In this document: piece after piece, positions 16,783 through 25,731 of the stretch
Layout: each line of letters starts with the position of its first letter
How positions within the stretch are numbered: the first letter of the stretch is position 1
Program-made: the position numbers and the translations under genes
Source: a bacterium
GTDB taxonomy: Bacteria > Patescibacteriota > Saccharimonadia > Saccharimonadales > SZUA-47
Assembly: GCA_030430915.1 (NCBI GenBank)
Contig: JAUIKH010000003.1
Location: forward strand, 1 to 42,994
Length of the DNA: 42,994 bases
Direction of reading: 5' to 3'
The notes under the pieces: generated by a model
Database searches by the model: none
Seen by the model: only the letters and a program-made list of their open reading frames with translations
Told to the model about the DNA's origin: nothing

Positions 16783-16811
16783 ATTATAACAGAAAGAAGT
16801 CAGTTAACCAA
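16783..16811 (-). promoter_or_regulatory. Candidate infA promoter
   Basis: Minus strand: TTGGTT (16811-16806), 17 bases, then TGT-TATAAT (TATAAT at 16788-16783), an extended -10. It lies between the secY stop and infA, with 19 bases from the -10 box to the ATG. It would separate secY transcription from the infA-rpmJ-alpha operon. Confidence 0.55.
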
Positions 16812-16816
16812 ATATT

Positions 16817-18292
16817 TTATTTCTTTTTTCTTCTTAATTTCAGTCTGGATTTTTTTGGCTTACTTTTTTTGTCTTCTCCTTCAAAGTAGTCAGGAGAAGA
16901 ATAATCGTCGTATGTGACCATAAGAGCTCTTGACTCAACTTGCCTTAGTGTCTCTAGGGCTACCGCAACTAAGATTAGAACAGAAGTTCCGCCTACAGTT
17001 ATATTTGTGTTTAAGAAAATTTGGGCAATTATTGGACCCAAAGCAATTAAACCTAAACTAATACTTCCAAATAAAGTAAGTCTATTAACAATTGTCTTCA
17101 GATACTTTTCTGTATCGTTTCCTGATCTAATACCTTCAATAAAGCCTCCTTGTTTTTGTAAGTTTTCGGCTATTTCTTTAGCGTTAAAAGTAATTCCTGT
17201 ATAAAAATATGTGAACATAACTATAAGCAAAAAGTATGTTATTGGATATATATATGGTGTAAGTCCAGGCTGAGCAAAAGATTCAGAAGTAGGTGTTTGA
17301 AACCAAATTACTAAATTATTTCCAAGTTCGCTCATCCATTCCGTTGAAGATGATGCCATAATTTGACCAACGAAGCTAGGAACACTCAAAAACGCTACAG
17401 CGAAGATTATAGGTATGACCCCTGCTGTAATCATTTTTACAGGCAGTACAGTAGTTACGCCGCCGTACGCTCTATTTCCTTGGACGCGCTTGGCATAATT
17501 TATTGTTATCTCACGCCTTGCTTCATTTAATTTAACTACTGCCCAAGTAGTAAAGAGTACAAATAGTAGTAATATTATAGCTATAACTAAGGACTCAGTT
17601 CTATAGTTAATTGTTCTTCCCAGAATTGTTACTGTTTCTTCTCCAGAAAAAACACTGTTCACAATAGACGCAATTGTTGATGGTAGCTGCGATACGATTC
17701 CAGCTGTAATAAGTAGACTTATGCCGTTACCTACATTTTGTTCTGTAATGAGCTCTCCAAGCCACATAAGTATCATTGCTCCACCTGTTAGGGCGGCAAC
17801 CATTAATACCCAGTTTCCTAAATTTGCATTTGCTGTAATATCAATTCCAGATATTTGTTGTGCTTGCTGTCTAATTAAAACTATCGCACCAACAGACTGT
17901 ATTATCGCAAGTGGAAGAGTTAAAATACGAGTTATTTGGTTTATCTTCTTACGACCGTATTCACCTTCTTTATTGAGAGTCTCTAGTTTAGGTATAGCTT
18001 GAGTTAAAAGCTGCATTATAATACTGGCGTTTATATATGGTCCTAGCCCAATAAGCATTATTGAAAAATTAGCTAGTGCACCACCAGATAGTACGTCTAA
18101 AAAGCCCAATAGCTGAGTATCTTGAGTGGCTGTAAACAATGTATCTAGTAATTCTTTAAGTGTTGTAGGATCTGCTAGAGGTATAGGAATTTGTGCCAAT
18201 ATACGAAATACGACAATCATGCCAAACACAGCGAATATACGTTTTCGCATATCTTCGTGTCCAAAAGAACGCCATATTATTTTCCAGTTCAT
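16817..18292 (-). CDS. secY: Preprotein translocase subunit SecY
   Basis: Channel subunit of the Sec translocon, a polytopic membrane protein with about ten predicted helices. The 491 residues are longer than E. coli SecY (443), partly from a Lys/Arg-rich C-terminal tail after residue 475 (KSKPKKSRLKLRRKKK). Signatures include the N-terminal RKRIFAVFGMIVVFRILAQIP, GLGPYINASIIMQLL and the GIRSGNDTEKYL cytoplasmic loop. Its ATG has GAGGG just upstream and a promoter in the 69-base gap after rplO. Confidence 0.97.
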   Translation of the reverse strand: MNWKIIWRSFGHEDMRKRIFAVFGMIVVFRILAQIPIPLADPTTLKELLDTLFTATQDTQLLGFLDVLSGGALANFSIMLIGLGPYINASIIMQLLTQAIPKLETLNKEGEYGRKKINQITRILTLPLAIIQSVGAIVLIRQQAQQISGIDITANANLGNWVLMVAALTGGAMILMWLGELITEQNVGNGISLLITAGIVSQLPSTIASIVNSVFSGEETVTILGRTINYRTESLVIAIILLLFVLFTTWAVVKLNEARREITINYAKRVQGNRAYGGVTTVLPVKMITAGVIPIIFAVAFLSVPSFVGQIMASSSTEWMSELGNNLVIWFQTPTSESFAQPGLTPYIYPITYFLLIVMFTYFYTGITFNAKEIAENLQKQGGFIEGIRSGNDTEKYLKTIVNRLTLFGSISLGLIALGPIIAQIFLNTNITVGGTSVLILVAVALETLRQVESRALMVTYDDYSSPDYFEGEDKKSKPKKSRLKLRRKKK

Positions 18293-18319
18293 TTTTCCCT
18301 CATGAATACATTGATTTTA

Positions 18320-18349
18320 AGTATATCAGTTTGAAGAGTTTCTCAACAA
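18320..18349 (-). promoter_or_regulatory. Candidate secY promoter overlapping a hairpin
   Basis: Minus strand: TTGTTG (18349-18344), 18 bases, TATACT (18325-18320) preceded by TGA as an extended -10. The -35 and spacer overlap an imperfect inverted repeat (GTTTGttGAG-AAA-CTCttCAAAC, 18330-18352) just after rplO. Confidence 0.5.
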
Positions 18350-18361
18350 ACTTTTAGAAAA

Positions 18362-18832
18362 TTACTTATCTTCGTTTTCAGTTTTTTTTGTAGATTTAGG
18401 TCTTTGAGTTTTCTCAAAGCTTCCACCGGCTTTAGTTATTGCCTCAATTGCCCCTTGCGATGCTCCCTGTAATTTAACCTGCACTTTGGATTTTAGTTCA
18501 CCTCTAACAACTACTCTGGCTTGCTGGTCAGGACGGCTTAATACTCTAGCTTCATAAAGTGTAAAATTATCAACAACACCTTTAAAATCATTTAATTTCG
18601 CAGTTGTTACCGTGACAGGTTGCTCTCTAAACTGTTTAAAGCCTCTTAGCTTTGGTATACGTGATATTAACGGGTTTTGACCACCTTCAAATCCAGGTTT
18701 TCGTCCACTGCCAGCTCTTGCTCTTTGACCTTTAGTACCTCGACCTGCTGTTTTACCTTGACCTGCGGAAATACCTCTACCAACTCTTTTAGATTTTTTG
18801 TCCTTTTTAACATTTAATTCATTATACTTCAT
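18362..18832 (-). CDS. rplO: 50S ribosomal protein uL15
   Basis: Large-subunit assembly protein, 156 residues. The Gly/Arg-rich N-terminus (RVGRGISAGQGKTAGRGTKG) and the QNPLISRIPKLRGFKQF segment identify it. The C-terminus carries a short charged tail. It overlaps the rpsE stop by four bases (ATGA), so no gene for uL30 (rpmD) lies between them, unlike most bacteria. Confidence 0.97.
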   Translation of the reverse strand: MKYNELNVKKDKKSKRVGRGISAGQGKTAGRGTKGQRARAGSGRKPGFEGGQNPLISRIPKLRGFKQFREQPVTVTTAKLNDFKGVVDNFTLYEARVLSRPDQQARVVVRGELKSKVQVKLQGASQGAIEAITKAGGSFEKTQRPKSTKKTENEDK

Positions 18833-19365
18833 TTAGCAGACTCCTTGGGCTTTTTTTCTGATTTTTCTGGCTTTACCTTATCCGCACTTTTTTTATGCCA
18901 TTTTTCTTTTGGTTCTATGGCTTGTAAGGCGCTAACTGTTGCATATGCAATATTGATTTTATTGTTAGATCCAAAAGATTTTGACAAGATATTGCTAATT
19001 CCAGCAACTTCTAACACGACTCTAACGACTCCTCCAGCAATCAAACCAGTACCTGGTGCAGCAGGTTTTAGCATAATTCTTGCTCCGGAAACTTTTCCAA
19101 TTTGTTCATGCGGAATTGTTCCGTTATTTACCGCTATCTCAACGACATTCTTTTTAGCAATATCTGTAGCTTTTGAAATAGCTGCAGTTACATCTGCACC
19201 TTTTGCTACCCCTACACCAACCTTTGACTTACCGTCACCTAAAACAACCAGCGCTCTGAATCTAAATCTTCTACCACCCTTTACAACTCTAGCTACACGA
19301 TCTATAGAGACAACTCTTTCATCATATTGCTTCTCTTCTTTTGGTATTCTTGAATCTCTTGCCAT
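18829..19365 (-). CDS. rpsE: 30S ribosomal protein uS5
   Basis: Accuracy-related small-subunit protein at the mRNA entry, 178 residues. RFRFRALVVLGDGKSKVGVG lies near 32-51 and MLKPAAPGTGLIAGGVVRVV near 97-116. The last 25 residues are a Lys/Glu/Pro-rich tail (DKVKPEKSEKKPKESAK). Order rplR-rpsE-rplO without rpmD is directly visible. Confidence 0.97.
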   Translation of the reverse strand: MARDSRIPKEEKQYDERVVSIDRVARVVKGGRRFRFRALVVLGDGKSKVGVGVAKGADVTAAISKATDIAKKNVVEIAVNNGTIPHEQIGKVSGARIMLKPAAPGTGLIAGGVVRVVLEVAGISNILSKSFGSNNKINIAYATVSALQAIEPKEKWHKKSADKVKPEKSEKKPKESAK

Positions 19366-19367
19366 AA

Positions 19368-19721
19368 TTAAAACTCCAGACCATTCTTTCTTGCTGCTTC
19401 AGCAAAAGCTTTGATTCTACCATGATACTGTCTAGAACCACGATCTAACACCACTTTATTTATTTTTTTGCTTGAAGCTTCTTTAGCTATTTTCTCACCA
19501 ATTTTTTCTGCCTTTTCAGTCATAGTACCACTTACTTTACTACCAATGGTTGTTGCTGATGCAACTGTAGAGTGAGTTTCGTCATTTATTATTTGCGCAG
19601 ATACATTAGTTGCACTTATTTTAACGCATAGTCTTGGTCTGTCATTTGTACCCTTTGTTTTAGAGCGCGTTCTACGCTGTCTTGCATCTGTATTTACTAT
19701 TTTTTTCAGTCTATCATTCAT
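19368..19721 (-). CDS. rplR: 50S ribosomal protein uL18
   Basis: 5S rRNA-binding protein of the central protuberance, 117 residues. RRTRSKTKGTNDRPRLCVKI and the C-terminal VVLDRGSRQYHGRIKAFAEA and ARKNGLEF match the family. It lies 3 bases after rplF and 2 bases before rpsE. Confidence 0.97.
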   Translation of the reverse strand: MNDRLKKIVNTDARQRRTRSKTKGTNDRPRLCVKISATNVSAQIINDETHSTVASATTIGSKVSGTMTEKAEKIGEKIAKEASSKKINKVVLDRGSRQYHGRIKAFAEAARKNGLEF

Positions 19722-19724
19722 ATA

Positions 19725-20261
19725 CTACTCCTTACCTGACTTTCCACTCTTTCGAAGAATTCTTTCATCAGCATACTTAATACCTTTACCTTTGTATGGT
19801 TCTGGTTTTTTGAATGATCTAATATCCGCAGCCACCTGTCCAACAAGCTGTTTGTCTATACCAGATATTTCAATTGAATTTTTCTCTACTTTTGCTTGCA
19901 CCCCTTGTGGTATCTCATAATTTATTTCGTGAGAAAAACCTAAGCTCATCTTTAAAGTAGTGCCACTTAAAGATACTCTAAAACCTACACCATTTACCTC
20001 TAGTTTTTTCGTAAACCCATCAGTAACACCAATGACCATGTTATTTACTAATGTTCTAAAAAGTCCGTGCTTAGAACGGTGCTCTTTTTCATCAGAATCT
20101 CTAGTTACCGTTGCTATGTTGTTATCAACTTTAATTTTAATTCCAGGCATAGTGAACTGTTTTAATGTTCCCTTTGGACCTTTTACCTCTACGAAATCAT
20201 CATCGACAGTGATTGTCACGCCACTTGGTATCAAGATTGGCTGTTTTCCTATACGACTCAT
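19725..20261 (-). CDS. rplF: 50S ribosomal protein uL6
   Basis: Large-subunit protein near the factor-binding stalk base, 178 residues of two similar domains. MSRIGKQPILIPSGVTI at the start, GVTDGFTKKLEVNGVGFRV in the middle, and KKPEPYKGKGIKYADE at the C-terminus are diagnostic. It follows rpsH by 19 bases. Confidence 0.97.
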   Translation of the reverse strand: MSRIGKQPILIPSGVTITVDDDFVEVKGPKGTLKQFTMPGIKIKVDNNIATVTRDSDEKEHRSKHGLFRTLVNNMVIGVTDGFTKKLEVNGVGFRVSLSGTTLKMSLGFSHEINYEIPQGVQAKVEKNSIEISGIDKQLVGQVAADIRSFKKPEPYKGKGIKYADERILRKSGKSGKE

Positions 20262-20280
20262 TATTTATCCTTATATTCCT

Positions 20281-20676
20281 TTAATAAACCTTACAAATTA
20301 CTTCACCACCAAGTTTTTTTGACTTAGCTTGCGTGCCGGTCATAATACCTTTTGAAGTAGATACTATTACCATTCCGCGCCCTTGTTTTACAGTCGGTAT
20401 GTCTTTAACCTTTGAGTATACTCTTCTACCTGGCTTACTCACTCTAGATATTTCAGTTATTGGAGAGTTAGAGTTTTCTTCGATTACTTTAAGTACCAAT
20501 GACTTTTCAATACCAGAGCCTTCGACTTTAGAGCTAACAATATATTTGTTCTCAGCTAATATCTCTGCTACAGATTGCTTTATTTTGCTGTGAGGCATAG
20601 CAACCTGTTCTTGTCTAACGGCTAGTGCATTTCTAATTCGTGTAAGCATGTCTGCTATTGGATCTGTTGAAACCAT
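20281..20676 (-). CDS. rpsH: 30S ribosomal protein uS8
   Basis: Binds 16S rRNA helix 21, and in E. coli also represses spc-operon translation. The 131 residues start STDPIADMLTRIRNALAVRQ and contain the RPGRRVYSK and GRGMVIVSTSKGIMT signatures, ending LGGEVICKVY as in the family. Order rpsN-rpsH-rplF is canonical. Confidence 0.97.
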   Translation of the reverse strand: MVSTDPIADMLTRIRNALAVRQEQVAMPHSKIKQSVAEILAENKYIVSSKVEGSGIEKSLVLKVIEENSNSPITEISRVSKPGRRVYSKVKDIPTVKQGRGMVIVSTSKGIMTGTQAKSKKLGGEVICKVY

Positions 20677-20685
20677 ATCTACTCC

Positions 20686-20955
20686 TTACCAACTACTCTT
20701 TGTTATACCAGGTATTTCGCCCTTTACGGCATGTTCTCTAAATGAAATTCTCGATAACCCAAACCTTCTCATGTAAGCTCTAGGTCTTCCTGTCTCACTA
20801 CAACGGTTAGTTTTCCTAGTTGGGCTACTATTTCTTGGAAGTAAGTGTAGACTTTCGTAATCCCCGGCAGCCTTAAGCTCAGCTCTTTTATCGGCATATT
20901 TATCTATCATTTTTTTACGCTTTGCATCTCTAGCAACTATTGATTTCTTAGCCAT
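20686..20955 (-). CDS. rpsN: 30S ribosomal protein uS14, long zinc-free form
   Basis: Head protein of the 30S subunit. The 89 residues are the long form; the C+ form has about 61 residues and two CxxC pairs. Only one Cys remains ([20 protein letters not shown]), so no zinc site is possible. The C-terminus [11 protein letters not shown] is typical. It lies 2 bases after rplE. Confidence 0.97.
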   Translation of the reverse strand: MAKKSIVARDAKRKKMIDKYADKRAELKAAGDYESLHLLPRNSSPTRKTNRCSETGRPRAYMRRFGLSRISFREHAVKGEIPGITKSSW

Positions 20956-20957
20956 AT

Positions 20958-21551
20958 CTATCTCCCTTCTTTCATAAACGGCATGCCAAATTTTTCTAGC
21001 AGTGCTTTTGCATGCTCTTTTTCTTTGGCTTCAATAACAAAATTAACTTGTAACCCGTGAGGAGTTGTTGTCTCTTCAAATGATAGCTCTGGGAACACAC
21101 TTTGATCTGTAAATCCTATGCTAAAGTTTCCTTGTCCGTCGAATGATTTATTTGATACACCGTGAAAGTCACGAAGCCTTGGTAGAACAATGTTTATTAC
21201 TCTATCCATAAATTCATACATTTGTTCGTCTCTAAGAGTCGTCATTGTTCCGATTTTGTTACCTTCTCGTAATTTGAATGTTGCAATCGATAACTTAGCG
21301 GTTCTTTCAATAGGTTTTTGTCCAGTTATTTTAGCTAGTGTATTGTTAGCTACTTCCATTAACTTCTTATCGTCTTTTGCTCTACCTAGTCCAACATTTA
21401 CTACAATTTTAGTTAATTTAGGTGCTTCATTAACGTTTTTTAAACCAAGTTCTTTAGTTAATTCTGTTATGTATTTTTCCTTATACATAGTCTTTAACCT
21501 AGCTGTATAGGAAGGTTTACTAGCTTTAGATTTAGTTTCTTTTACAGCCAT
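20958..21551 (-). CDS. rplE: 50S ribosomal protein uL5
   Basis: 5S rRNA-binding protein of the central protuberance, 197 residues. Core signatures are [31 protein letters not shown], and [20 protein letters not shown]. The first 15 residues form a Lys/Ser-rich extension relative to E. coli L5. It overlaps rplX by one base. Confidence 0.97.
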   Translation of the reverse strand: MAVKETKSKASKPSYTARLKTMYKEKYITELTKELGLKNVNEAPKLTKIVVNVGLGRAKDDKKLMEVANNTLAKITGQKPIERTAKLSIATFKLREGNKIGTMTTLRDEQMYEFMDRVINIVLPRLRDFHGVSNKSFDGQGNFSIGFTDQSVFPELSFEETTTPHGLQVNFVIEAKEKEHAKALLEKFGMPFMKEGR

Positions 21552-21883
21552 TATTTTACTTCCTTTCCGTTAAGTTTATAAACTCTTACTTTATTGCCTG
21601 ATTTATCAAATTTATAACCAATTCTGCTAGGTTTTTTTGAGCTTGGTTCAATTATTGCCACATTGCTTACTGGCAGTGGTTTAGTTTTTTCAACAACTCC
21701 ACCTTGAGGATTTTGTTCAGTCTTTTTTAAGTGTCTTTTCACAACATTAATGTTTTCTACTGTGACCATATTGGTCTTGGGGTGGGTAGAAACAATATTT
21801 CCTGTTCTGCCCTTTTCTTTTCCAGTTAAAACGACGACTTTATCGCCTTTTTTTAGTCTTATTTTGTATACATCATTACCCAT
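21551..21883 (-). CDS. rplX: 50S ribosomal protein uL24
   Basis: Assembly-initiating large-subunit protein near the tunnel exit, 110 residues. It has the KOW motif KKGDKVVVLTGKEKGRTGNI and the VENINVVKRHLKKT segment. It overlaps both rplN and rplE by one base, consistent with coupled translation. Confidence 0.97.
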   Translation of the reverse strand: MGNDVYKIRLKKGDKVVVLTGKEKGRTGNIVSTHPKTNMVTVENINVVKRHLKKTEQNPQGGVVEKTKPLPVSNVAIIEPSSKKPSRIGYKFDKSGNKVRVYKLNGKEVK

Positions 21884-22251
21884 TATAGAACCTCCGGTGC
21901 AAGACTAACTATCTTAGAGTAGCCTAAATCTCTTAATTCACGTGGCACAGGTCCAAAAATTCTAGTTCCTCTAGGAAGCTTATCGTCACCAATAATAACC
22001 GCTGCGTTATCATCAAACTTTATTGTTGAGCCATCTTTTCGTCTTACAACATTTTTTGATCTTACAACTACGGCTTTAACTACAGATTTTTTCTTAACAG
22101 TTCCATTAGGTGCTGCAAATTTAACACTCGCAGTAATTATATCTCCAACTTTTGCGTAGCGCTTTTTGGACCCACCAAGAACTTTAATGCATAAGATTTC
22201 TTTTGCACCGCTGTTGTCGCATACTGCTAGTCTAGATTCCGCTTGGACCAT
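21883..22251 (-). CDS. rplN: 50S ribosomal protein uL14
   Basis: Interface protein contacting 16S rRNA, 122 residues, the standard length. It begins [20 protein letters not shown] and ends near [20 protein letters not shown]-like sequence ([20 protein letters not shown] here). It overlaps rpsQ and rplX by one base each. Confidence 0.98.
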   Translation of the reverse strand: MVQAESRLAVCDNSGAKEILCIKVLGGSKKRYAKVGDIITASVKFAAPNGTVKKKSVVKAVVVRSKNVVRRKDGSTIKFDDNAAVIIGDDKLPRGTRIFGPVPRELRDLGYSKIVSLAPEVL

Positions 22252-22556
22252 TACTCTTCTCCCTCTTCAGTTTTGGTAGCCGTTATAGCCTCAACGGTAT
22301 CTTCTTTTGATATGGCAGCTTTTGATACTATTCTTTCAAGTTTCAGTCTTTTACGTGCTGAAATTGGTCTGACTTCTTTAGCTTCTACAAGATCTCCGAC
22401 TTTTGCTTCGTTTTTTTCATCATGAGCAATGTACTTTGTAGTACGGCTATACTGCTTTTTATATAGTGGGTGTGTTTTACGCTCAGTTACAGATAGAACT
22501 ATAGTCTTGTCTGCCTTGTCTGAAACTACTGTGCCAATTATTGTTCTTTTAGCCAT
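22251..22556 (-). CDS. rpsQ: 30S ribosomal protein uS17
   Basis: OB-fold primary 16S rRNA binder, 101 residues. [20 protein letters not shown], the [19 protein letters not shown] core and [19 protein letters not shown] identify it. An acidic C-terminal tail of about 15 residues ends EEGEE. It lies 3 bases after rpmC. Confidence 0.97.
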   Translation of the reverse strand: MAKRTIIGTVVSDKADKTIVLSVTERKTHPLYKKQYSRTTKYIAHDEKNEAKVGDLVEAKEVRPISARKRLKLERIVSKAAISKEDTVEAITATKTEEGEE

Positions 22557-22559
22557 AAT

Positions 22560-22763
22560 TTAAGCCTTTTCCTTTGCTAAATATTCTCCGAGAACTGTTA
22601 GCATCCTAGCTAATTCTCTTCTTTTAATTCGTACTATTCTAGTATTTTGAACTTCCCCCATATGAATACGTCGCTTCATTACAGAGATTTCATCACGAAG
22701 CTCTGAAGTTTTTTTGACTAATTCTTCAGGCTTCATCTTTCTGATATCTTCCATTTTTAACAT
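22560..22763 (-). CDS. rpmC: 50S ribosomal protein uL29
   Basis: Two-helix protein at the tunnel exit that contributes to the trigger-factor docking site. The 67 residues have DIRKMKPEELVKKTSELRDE and the RIKRRELARMLTVL second helix. The ATG at 22763 is supported by AAAAGG 8 bases upstream; an internal ATG three codons later is possible. Order rplP-rpmC-rpsQ is canonical. Confidence 0.95.
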   Translation of the reverse strand: MLKMEDIRKMKPEELVKKTSELRDEISVMKRRIHMGEVQNTRIVRIKRRELARMLTVLGEYLAKEKA

Positions 22764-22775
22764 GCTAGTAACCTT

Positions 22776-23189
22776 TTAAGCTTCCTCTCTAACTAGAAAT
22801 CTAGTTTTAACAGGTAGTTTATGGGCTGCTAATCTCATTGCTTCGCGCGCCTGCTCTTCAGTAACTCCACCCATTTCAAACATGATTGTTCCTGCTTTGA
22901 CTTTAGCTGCAAAATATTCTGGGTTACCTTTACCGCCACCCATTTTTACATCTTGTGGCTTTTTGGTAACAGGTGTGTGTGGAAATATTCTTATCCAAAT
23001 TTGTCCACCTCTTTTTGTGTACCTAGTCATTGCTTGACGAGCTGCTTCTATTTGACGGCTAGTAATTCTCTCATTAGACATTGACTGTAATGCAAATGTG
23101 CCATGTGCAATAACATTATTGCTTGTAGCTACTCCTTTATTCCTGCCTTTTCGGACTTTACGGAACTTTGTTTTATTTGGGACTAACAT
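22776..23189 (-). CDS. rplP: 50S ribosomal protein uL16
   Basis: Large-subunit protein between the A site and the 5S region, 137 residues. It opens [19 protein letters not shown] and includes [20 protein letters not shown] and [20 protein letters not shown], the diagnostic segments. It lies directly after rpsC with no spacer. Confidence 0.98.
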   Translation of the reverse strand: MLVPNKTKFRKVRKGRNKGVATSNNVIAHGTFALQSMSNERITSRQIEAARQAMTRYTKRGGQIWIRIFPHTPVTKKPQDVKMGGGKGNPEYFAAKVKAGTIMFEMGGVTEEQAREAMRLAAHKLPVKTRFLVREEA

Positions 23190-23819
23190 CTAGATAGCCT
23201 CCCCTTTGTGAATCCATACCTTAACACCGATAACACCAGCTGGTGTTTTAGCGCCAACATGAGCAAAATCTATATCAGCTCTTATTGTATGTAGCGGCAC
23301 AGTTCCTTCAACAAGCTTTTCACGACGGGACATTTCAGCTCCATTTAAACGACCTGCTACTTCTATTCTTATTCCTTTAGCGCCAGATCTCATAGTGGCT
23401 GCACTTGTCATTTTAACTGCCCTTCTAAAAGCGATTCTTCGTTCAAGTTGGTTTGCAATATTTTCAGCAACTAATTTTGCATATAGTTCAGGTTTCTTAA
23501 TTTCTTCTATATTAACTCTGACTTCATGACCATAGATTTTCTGAATCTTTTCCTTCAGTTCATTTACACCAGCACCGCCTCGACCAATAACAACACCTGC
23601 TTTCGCTGTTTGAATAGTTACTGTTACTAGGTTCGGAGATCTTTCAATTTCCACCTGGTTTATAGCAGCTCTAGAGCCTAACTTTTCATTAATATATCGT
23701 CTGACTTCCAAATCTTGAGTTAAGTATTTAGCGTAGTCATTCTTTTCTGCAAACCATTTACTACGCCACTTTTTATTGACCTGGAGCCGCATGCTTATAG
23801 GATTTACTTTTTGACCCAT
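23190..23819 (-). CDS. rpsC: 30S ribosomal protein uS3
   Basis: mRNA-entry protein of the 30S head, 209 residues. It starts MGQKVNPISMRL, has a type II KH domain with AGVVIGRGGAGVNELKEKI near 74-92, and the C-terminal AGRLNGAEMSRREK and PLHTIRADIDF segments. It overlaps rplV by one base. Confidence 0.98.
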   Translation of the reverse strand: MGQKVNPISMRLQVNKKWRSKWFAEKNDYAKYLTQDLEVRRYINEKLGSRAAINQVEIERSPNLVTVTIQTAKAGVVIGRGGAGVNELKEKIQKIYGHEVRVNIEEIKKPELYAKLVAENIANQLERRIAFRRAVKMTSAATMRSGAKGIRIEVAGRLNGAEMSRREKLVEGTVPLHTIRADIDFAHVGAKTPAGVIGVKVWIHKGEAI

Positions 23820-24220
23820 TATTTGCTCTCCTTTTTAGTGACTTTAGTTGAAGCTTTAGCAGGTTTAGCTTTTTTAGGTTTAACTTCACCGCTAACAATT
23901 ACTCTAATGTGACTTGTCTTTCGCTGAAATGGTAGTGCTCTACCATGTGCTGCAGGTCGGTATCTTTTGATTCTTGGTCCAGCAGTAACTGCTATTTCTG
24001 AAATAACTAAACTGTCTTCTTTAAGCTTATTATTATGGATTGCATTTGCTTTTGCACTAGAAATTACTTTATAGACAGCTTTTGATGATCGTCTTGGAGT
24101 GTGTTGTAGAATAACTAATGCATCTTCAACTGTTCTGCCACGAACCAAAGAAGCAACAACAGAAACTTTTCTCGGACTCTGACTGATACCTTTTGCTATT
24201 GCTTTTACTTGGGTACTCAT
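23819..24220 (-). CDS. rplV: 50S ribosomal protein uL22
   Basis: Lines the peptide exit tunnel. The family core is AIAKGISQSPRKVSVVASLV, SAKANAIHNNKL and the loop GPRIKRYRPAAHGRA, ending HIRVIVSGEV. A Lys/Ala-rich tail follows (KPKKAKPAKASTKVTKKESK). I place the start at the ATG at 24220 (133 residues), one base after the rpsS stop. The longest ORF (24322) would overlap rpsS by 101 bases and add 34 unrelated residues. Confidence 0.95.
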   Translation of the reverse strand: MSTQVKAIAKGISQSPRKVSVVASLVRGRTVEDALVILQHTPRRSSKAVYKVISSAKANAIHNNKLKEDSLVISEIAVTAGPRIKRYRPAAHGRALPFQRKTSHIRVIVSGEVKPKKAKPAKASTKVTKKESK

Positions 24221-24221
24221 A

Positions 24222-24488
24222 CTATTTAGCCAACTTTCCACCGTGTCGACGGAATTTTCTTGTTGGTGCAAATTCGCCCAATTTATGACCAACCATATTT
24301 TCTGTAATAAATACCGGAACATGTACTTTGCCGTTATGTACTGCTATTGTGCGACCCACAAATTCCGGTGGTATAGTGGATGATCTAGCCCAGGTTTTTA
24401 CAACTGAACGGTCGTCACTACCTAAAGCAGATACTTTTTTAGCAAGTTTAGGGTCTATAAATGGTCCTTTTTTCAATGATCTACTCAT
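24222..24488 (-). CDS. rpsS: 30S ribosomal protein uS19
   Basis: Head protein of the 30S subunit, 88 residues. [19 protein letters not shown] at the start and [20 protein letters not shown] and [17 protein letters not shown] in the core are diagnostic. It lies between rplB and rplV as in the S10 operon. Confidence 0.98.
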   Translation of the reverse strand: MSRSLKKGPFIDPKLAKKVSALGSDDRSVVKTWARSSTIPPEFVGRTIAVHNGKVHVPVFITENMVGHKLGEFAPTRKFRRHGGKLAK

Positions 24489-24489
24489 A

Positions 24490-25347
24490 TTATTTCCTCT
24501 TTGCCTCGTGGCGTGTTCTTACAATAAACTTATTTGACTTGCTTTTACGGCTTCTGGTTTTATAACCAAGTGTTTTTTGTCCCCAAGGTGTTCTAGGGGC
24601 TGCACCATGGTTTACACCACCACCAATACCATGTCTTCCACCATCACCACCACCATGCGGATGATCGGCAGCATTCATAACAACACCTCTAACTGTTGGT
24701 CTTATGCCCATCTTTCTTTTTCTACCAGCTTTACCGTATTTAACGTTTTGATGTTGAATGTTTCCTGCGTTCCCAATCATAGCCATTGAATCAGAAAGTA
24801 TCATTCTAACTTCACCACTAGGAAGTTTAACTTGGCAATATTTTTCGTCTTTAGCGACTAATTGAGCTCTGTTTCCAGCACTTCTAACTAGTTGTGCACC
24901 ACGACCAGGAGTAAGTTCTATCGCAAATATAGTACTTCCGTTTGGAATTCTATTGAGTGGCAAACGATTTCCTACTTTAATTGGCGCTTCTTTGCCCGAC
25001 TCTACCTTAGCTCCAACTTTAAGTTTTTCTGGAGCAATTATGTAATGGTATACATTGTTATCATCTTTAATACGGGCTATATTGGCAGTTCTACCTGGAT
25101 CGTATTCAATTTGTTCGACTACTGCTTTAGTTCCTTCAGCAAGATTAAAGTTTATTTGACGTATATGCCGTTTAACTCCACCACCTTTATGCCTAGTCGT
25201 TATGCGACCTTTATTATTTCTACCTGCTGTTATTTTTTTAGGTTTAAGCAGTGATTTAACAGGTTTTTTAGCTGTTATTTCTGAAAAATCACGTGTTGTC
25301 ATGCCTCTTCGGCCAGGAGTAGTTGGTTTTAGGTTTTTAACTGCCAT
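24490..25347 (-). CDS. rplB: 50S ribosomal protein uL2
   Basis: Central peptidyl-transferase-region protein, 285 residues. It contains [28 protein letters not shown]-type central sequence, and [11 protein letters not shown] with the functionally important His in the HPHGGG loop. The C-terminus is basic ([20 protein letters not shown]). It follows rplW by 3 bases. Confidence 0.98.
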   Translation of the reverse strand: MAVKNLKPTTPGRRGMTTRDFSEITAKKPVKSLLKPKKITAGRNNKGRITTRHKGGGVKRHIRQINFNLAEGTKAVVEQIEYDPGRTANIARIKDDNNVYHYIIAPEKLKVGAKVESGKEAPIKVGNRLPLNRIPNGSTIFAIELTPGRGAQLVRSAGNRAQLVAKDEKYCQVKLPSGEVRMILSDSMAMIGNAGNIQHQNVKYGKAGRKRKMGIRPTVRGVVMNAADHPHGGGDGGRHGIGGGVNHGAAPRTPWGQKTLGYKTRSRKSKSNKFIVRTRHEAKRK

Positions 25348-25350
25348 ATT

Positions 25351-25731
25351 CTACTTCTCGCCTTTCTTAGAGTCTTTTTTAGCTTTCTTGTCAGCTACTT
25401 TCTCTAGCTTCTTATTAGTCTTTTCAGCCTTCTCTTCTGCTTCTTGAACAGCAGCAAAAATTGGAATACTTTGGCCTTCTTTTAAGGTCACGTAGGCCTT
25501 CTTCATGTCTGAGCGTGTGCCATTTTCATATTTGCGGTTTCGGTAAGCTCGTTTTTTCTTGCCTTTTTGATTAACAACGTTCACTTTGATCACATCTACT
25601 TTATAAGAATCTTCAACTGCTTTAGCAATTTCTTGCTTATTTAGCTTTGATTCCACAATAAAAACAAACACACCACTTTCACTTATTGCATAAGTTTTTT
25701 CGCTCATTCTAGGACGCAGTACGGTTGACAT
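25351..25731 (-). CDS. rplW: 50S ribosomal protein uL23 with a charged C-terminal extension
   Basis: Tunnel-exit protein and main docking site for trigger factor and SRP. The 126 residues start LRPRMSEKTYAISESGVFVF, with the NQKGKKKRAYRNRKYENG loop. The last 35 residues are a Lys/Glu/Ala-rich helix-like tail (EAEEKAEKTNKKLEKVADKK) beyond the normal ~95-residue length. It overlaps rplD by one base. Confidence 0.96.
   Translation of the reverse strand: MSTVLRPRMSEKTYAISESGVFVFIVESKLNKQEIAKAVEDSYKVDVIKVNVVNQKGKKKRAYRNRKYENGTRSDMKKAYVTLKEGQSIPIFAAVQEAEEKAEKTNKKLEKVADKKAKKDSKKGEK

Noticed and set aside
18845-19414. 189-codon plus-strand ORF opposite rpsE
   Set aside because: It is antisense to a conserved ribosomal gene, with low-complexity hydrophobic translation; a shadow frame.
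24221-24322. N-terminal extension of L22 from a start at 24322
   Set aside because: It overlaps rpsS by 101 bases and encodes unconserved residues; the ATG at 24220 matches the family start.
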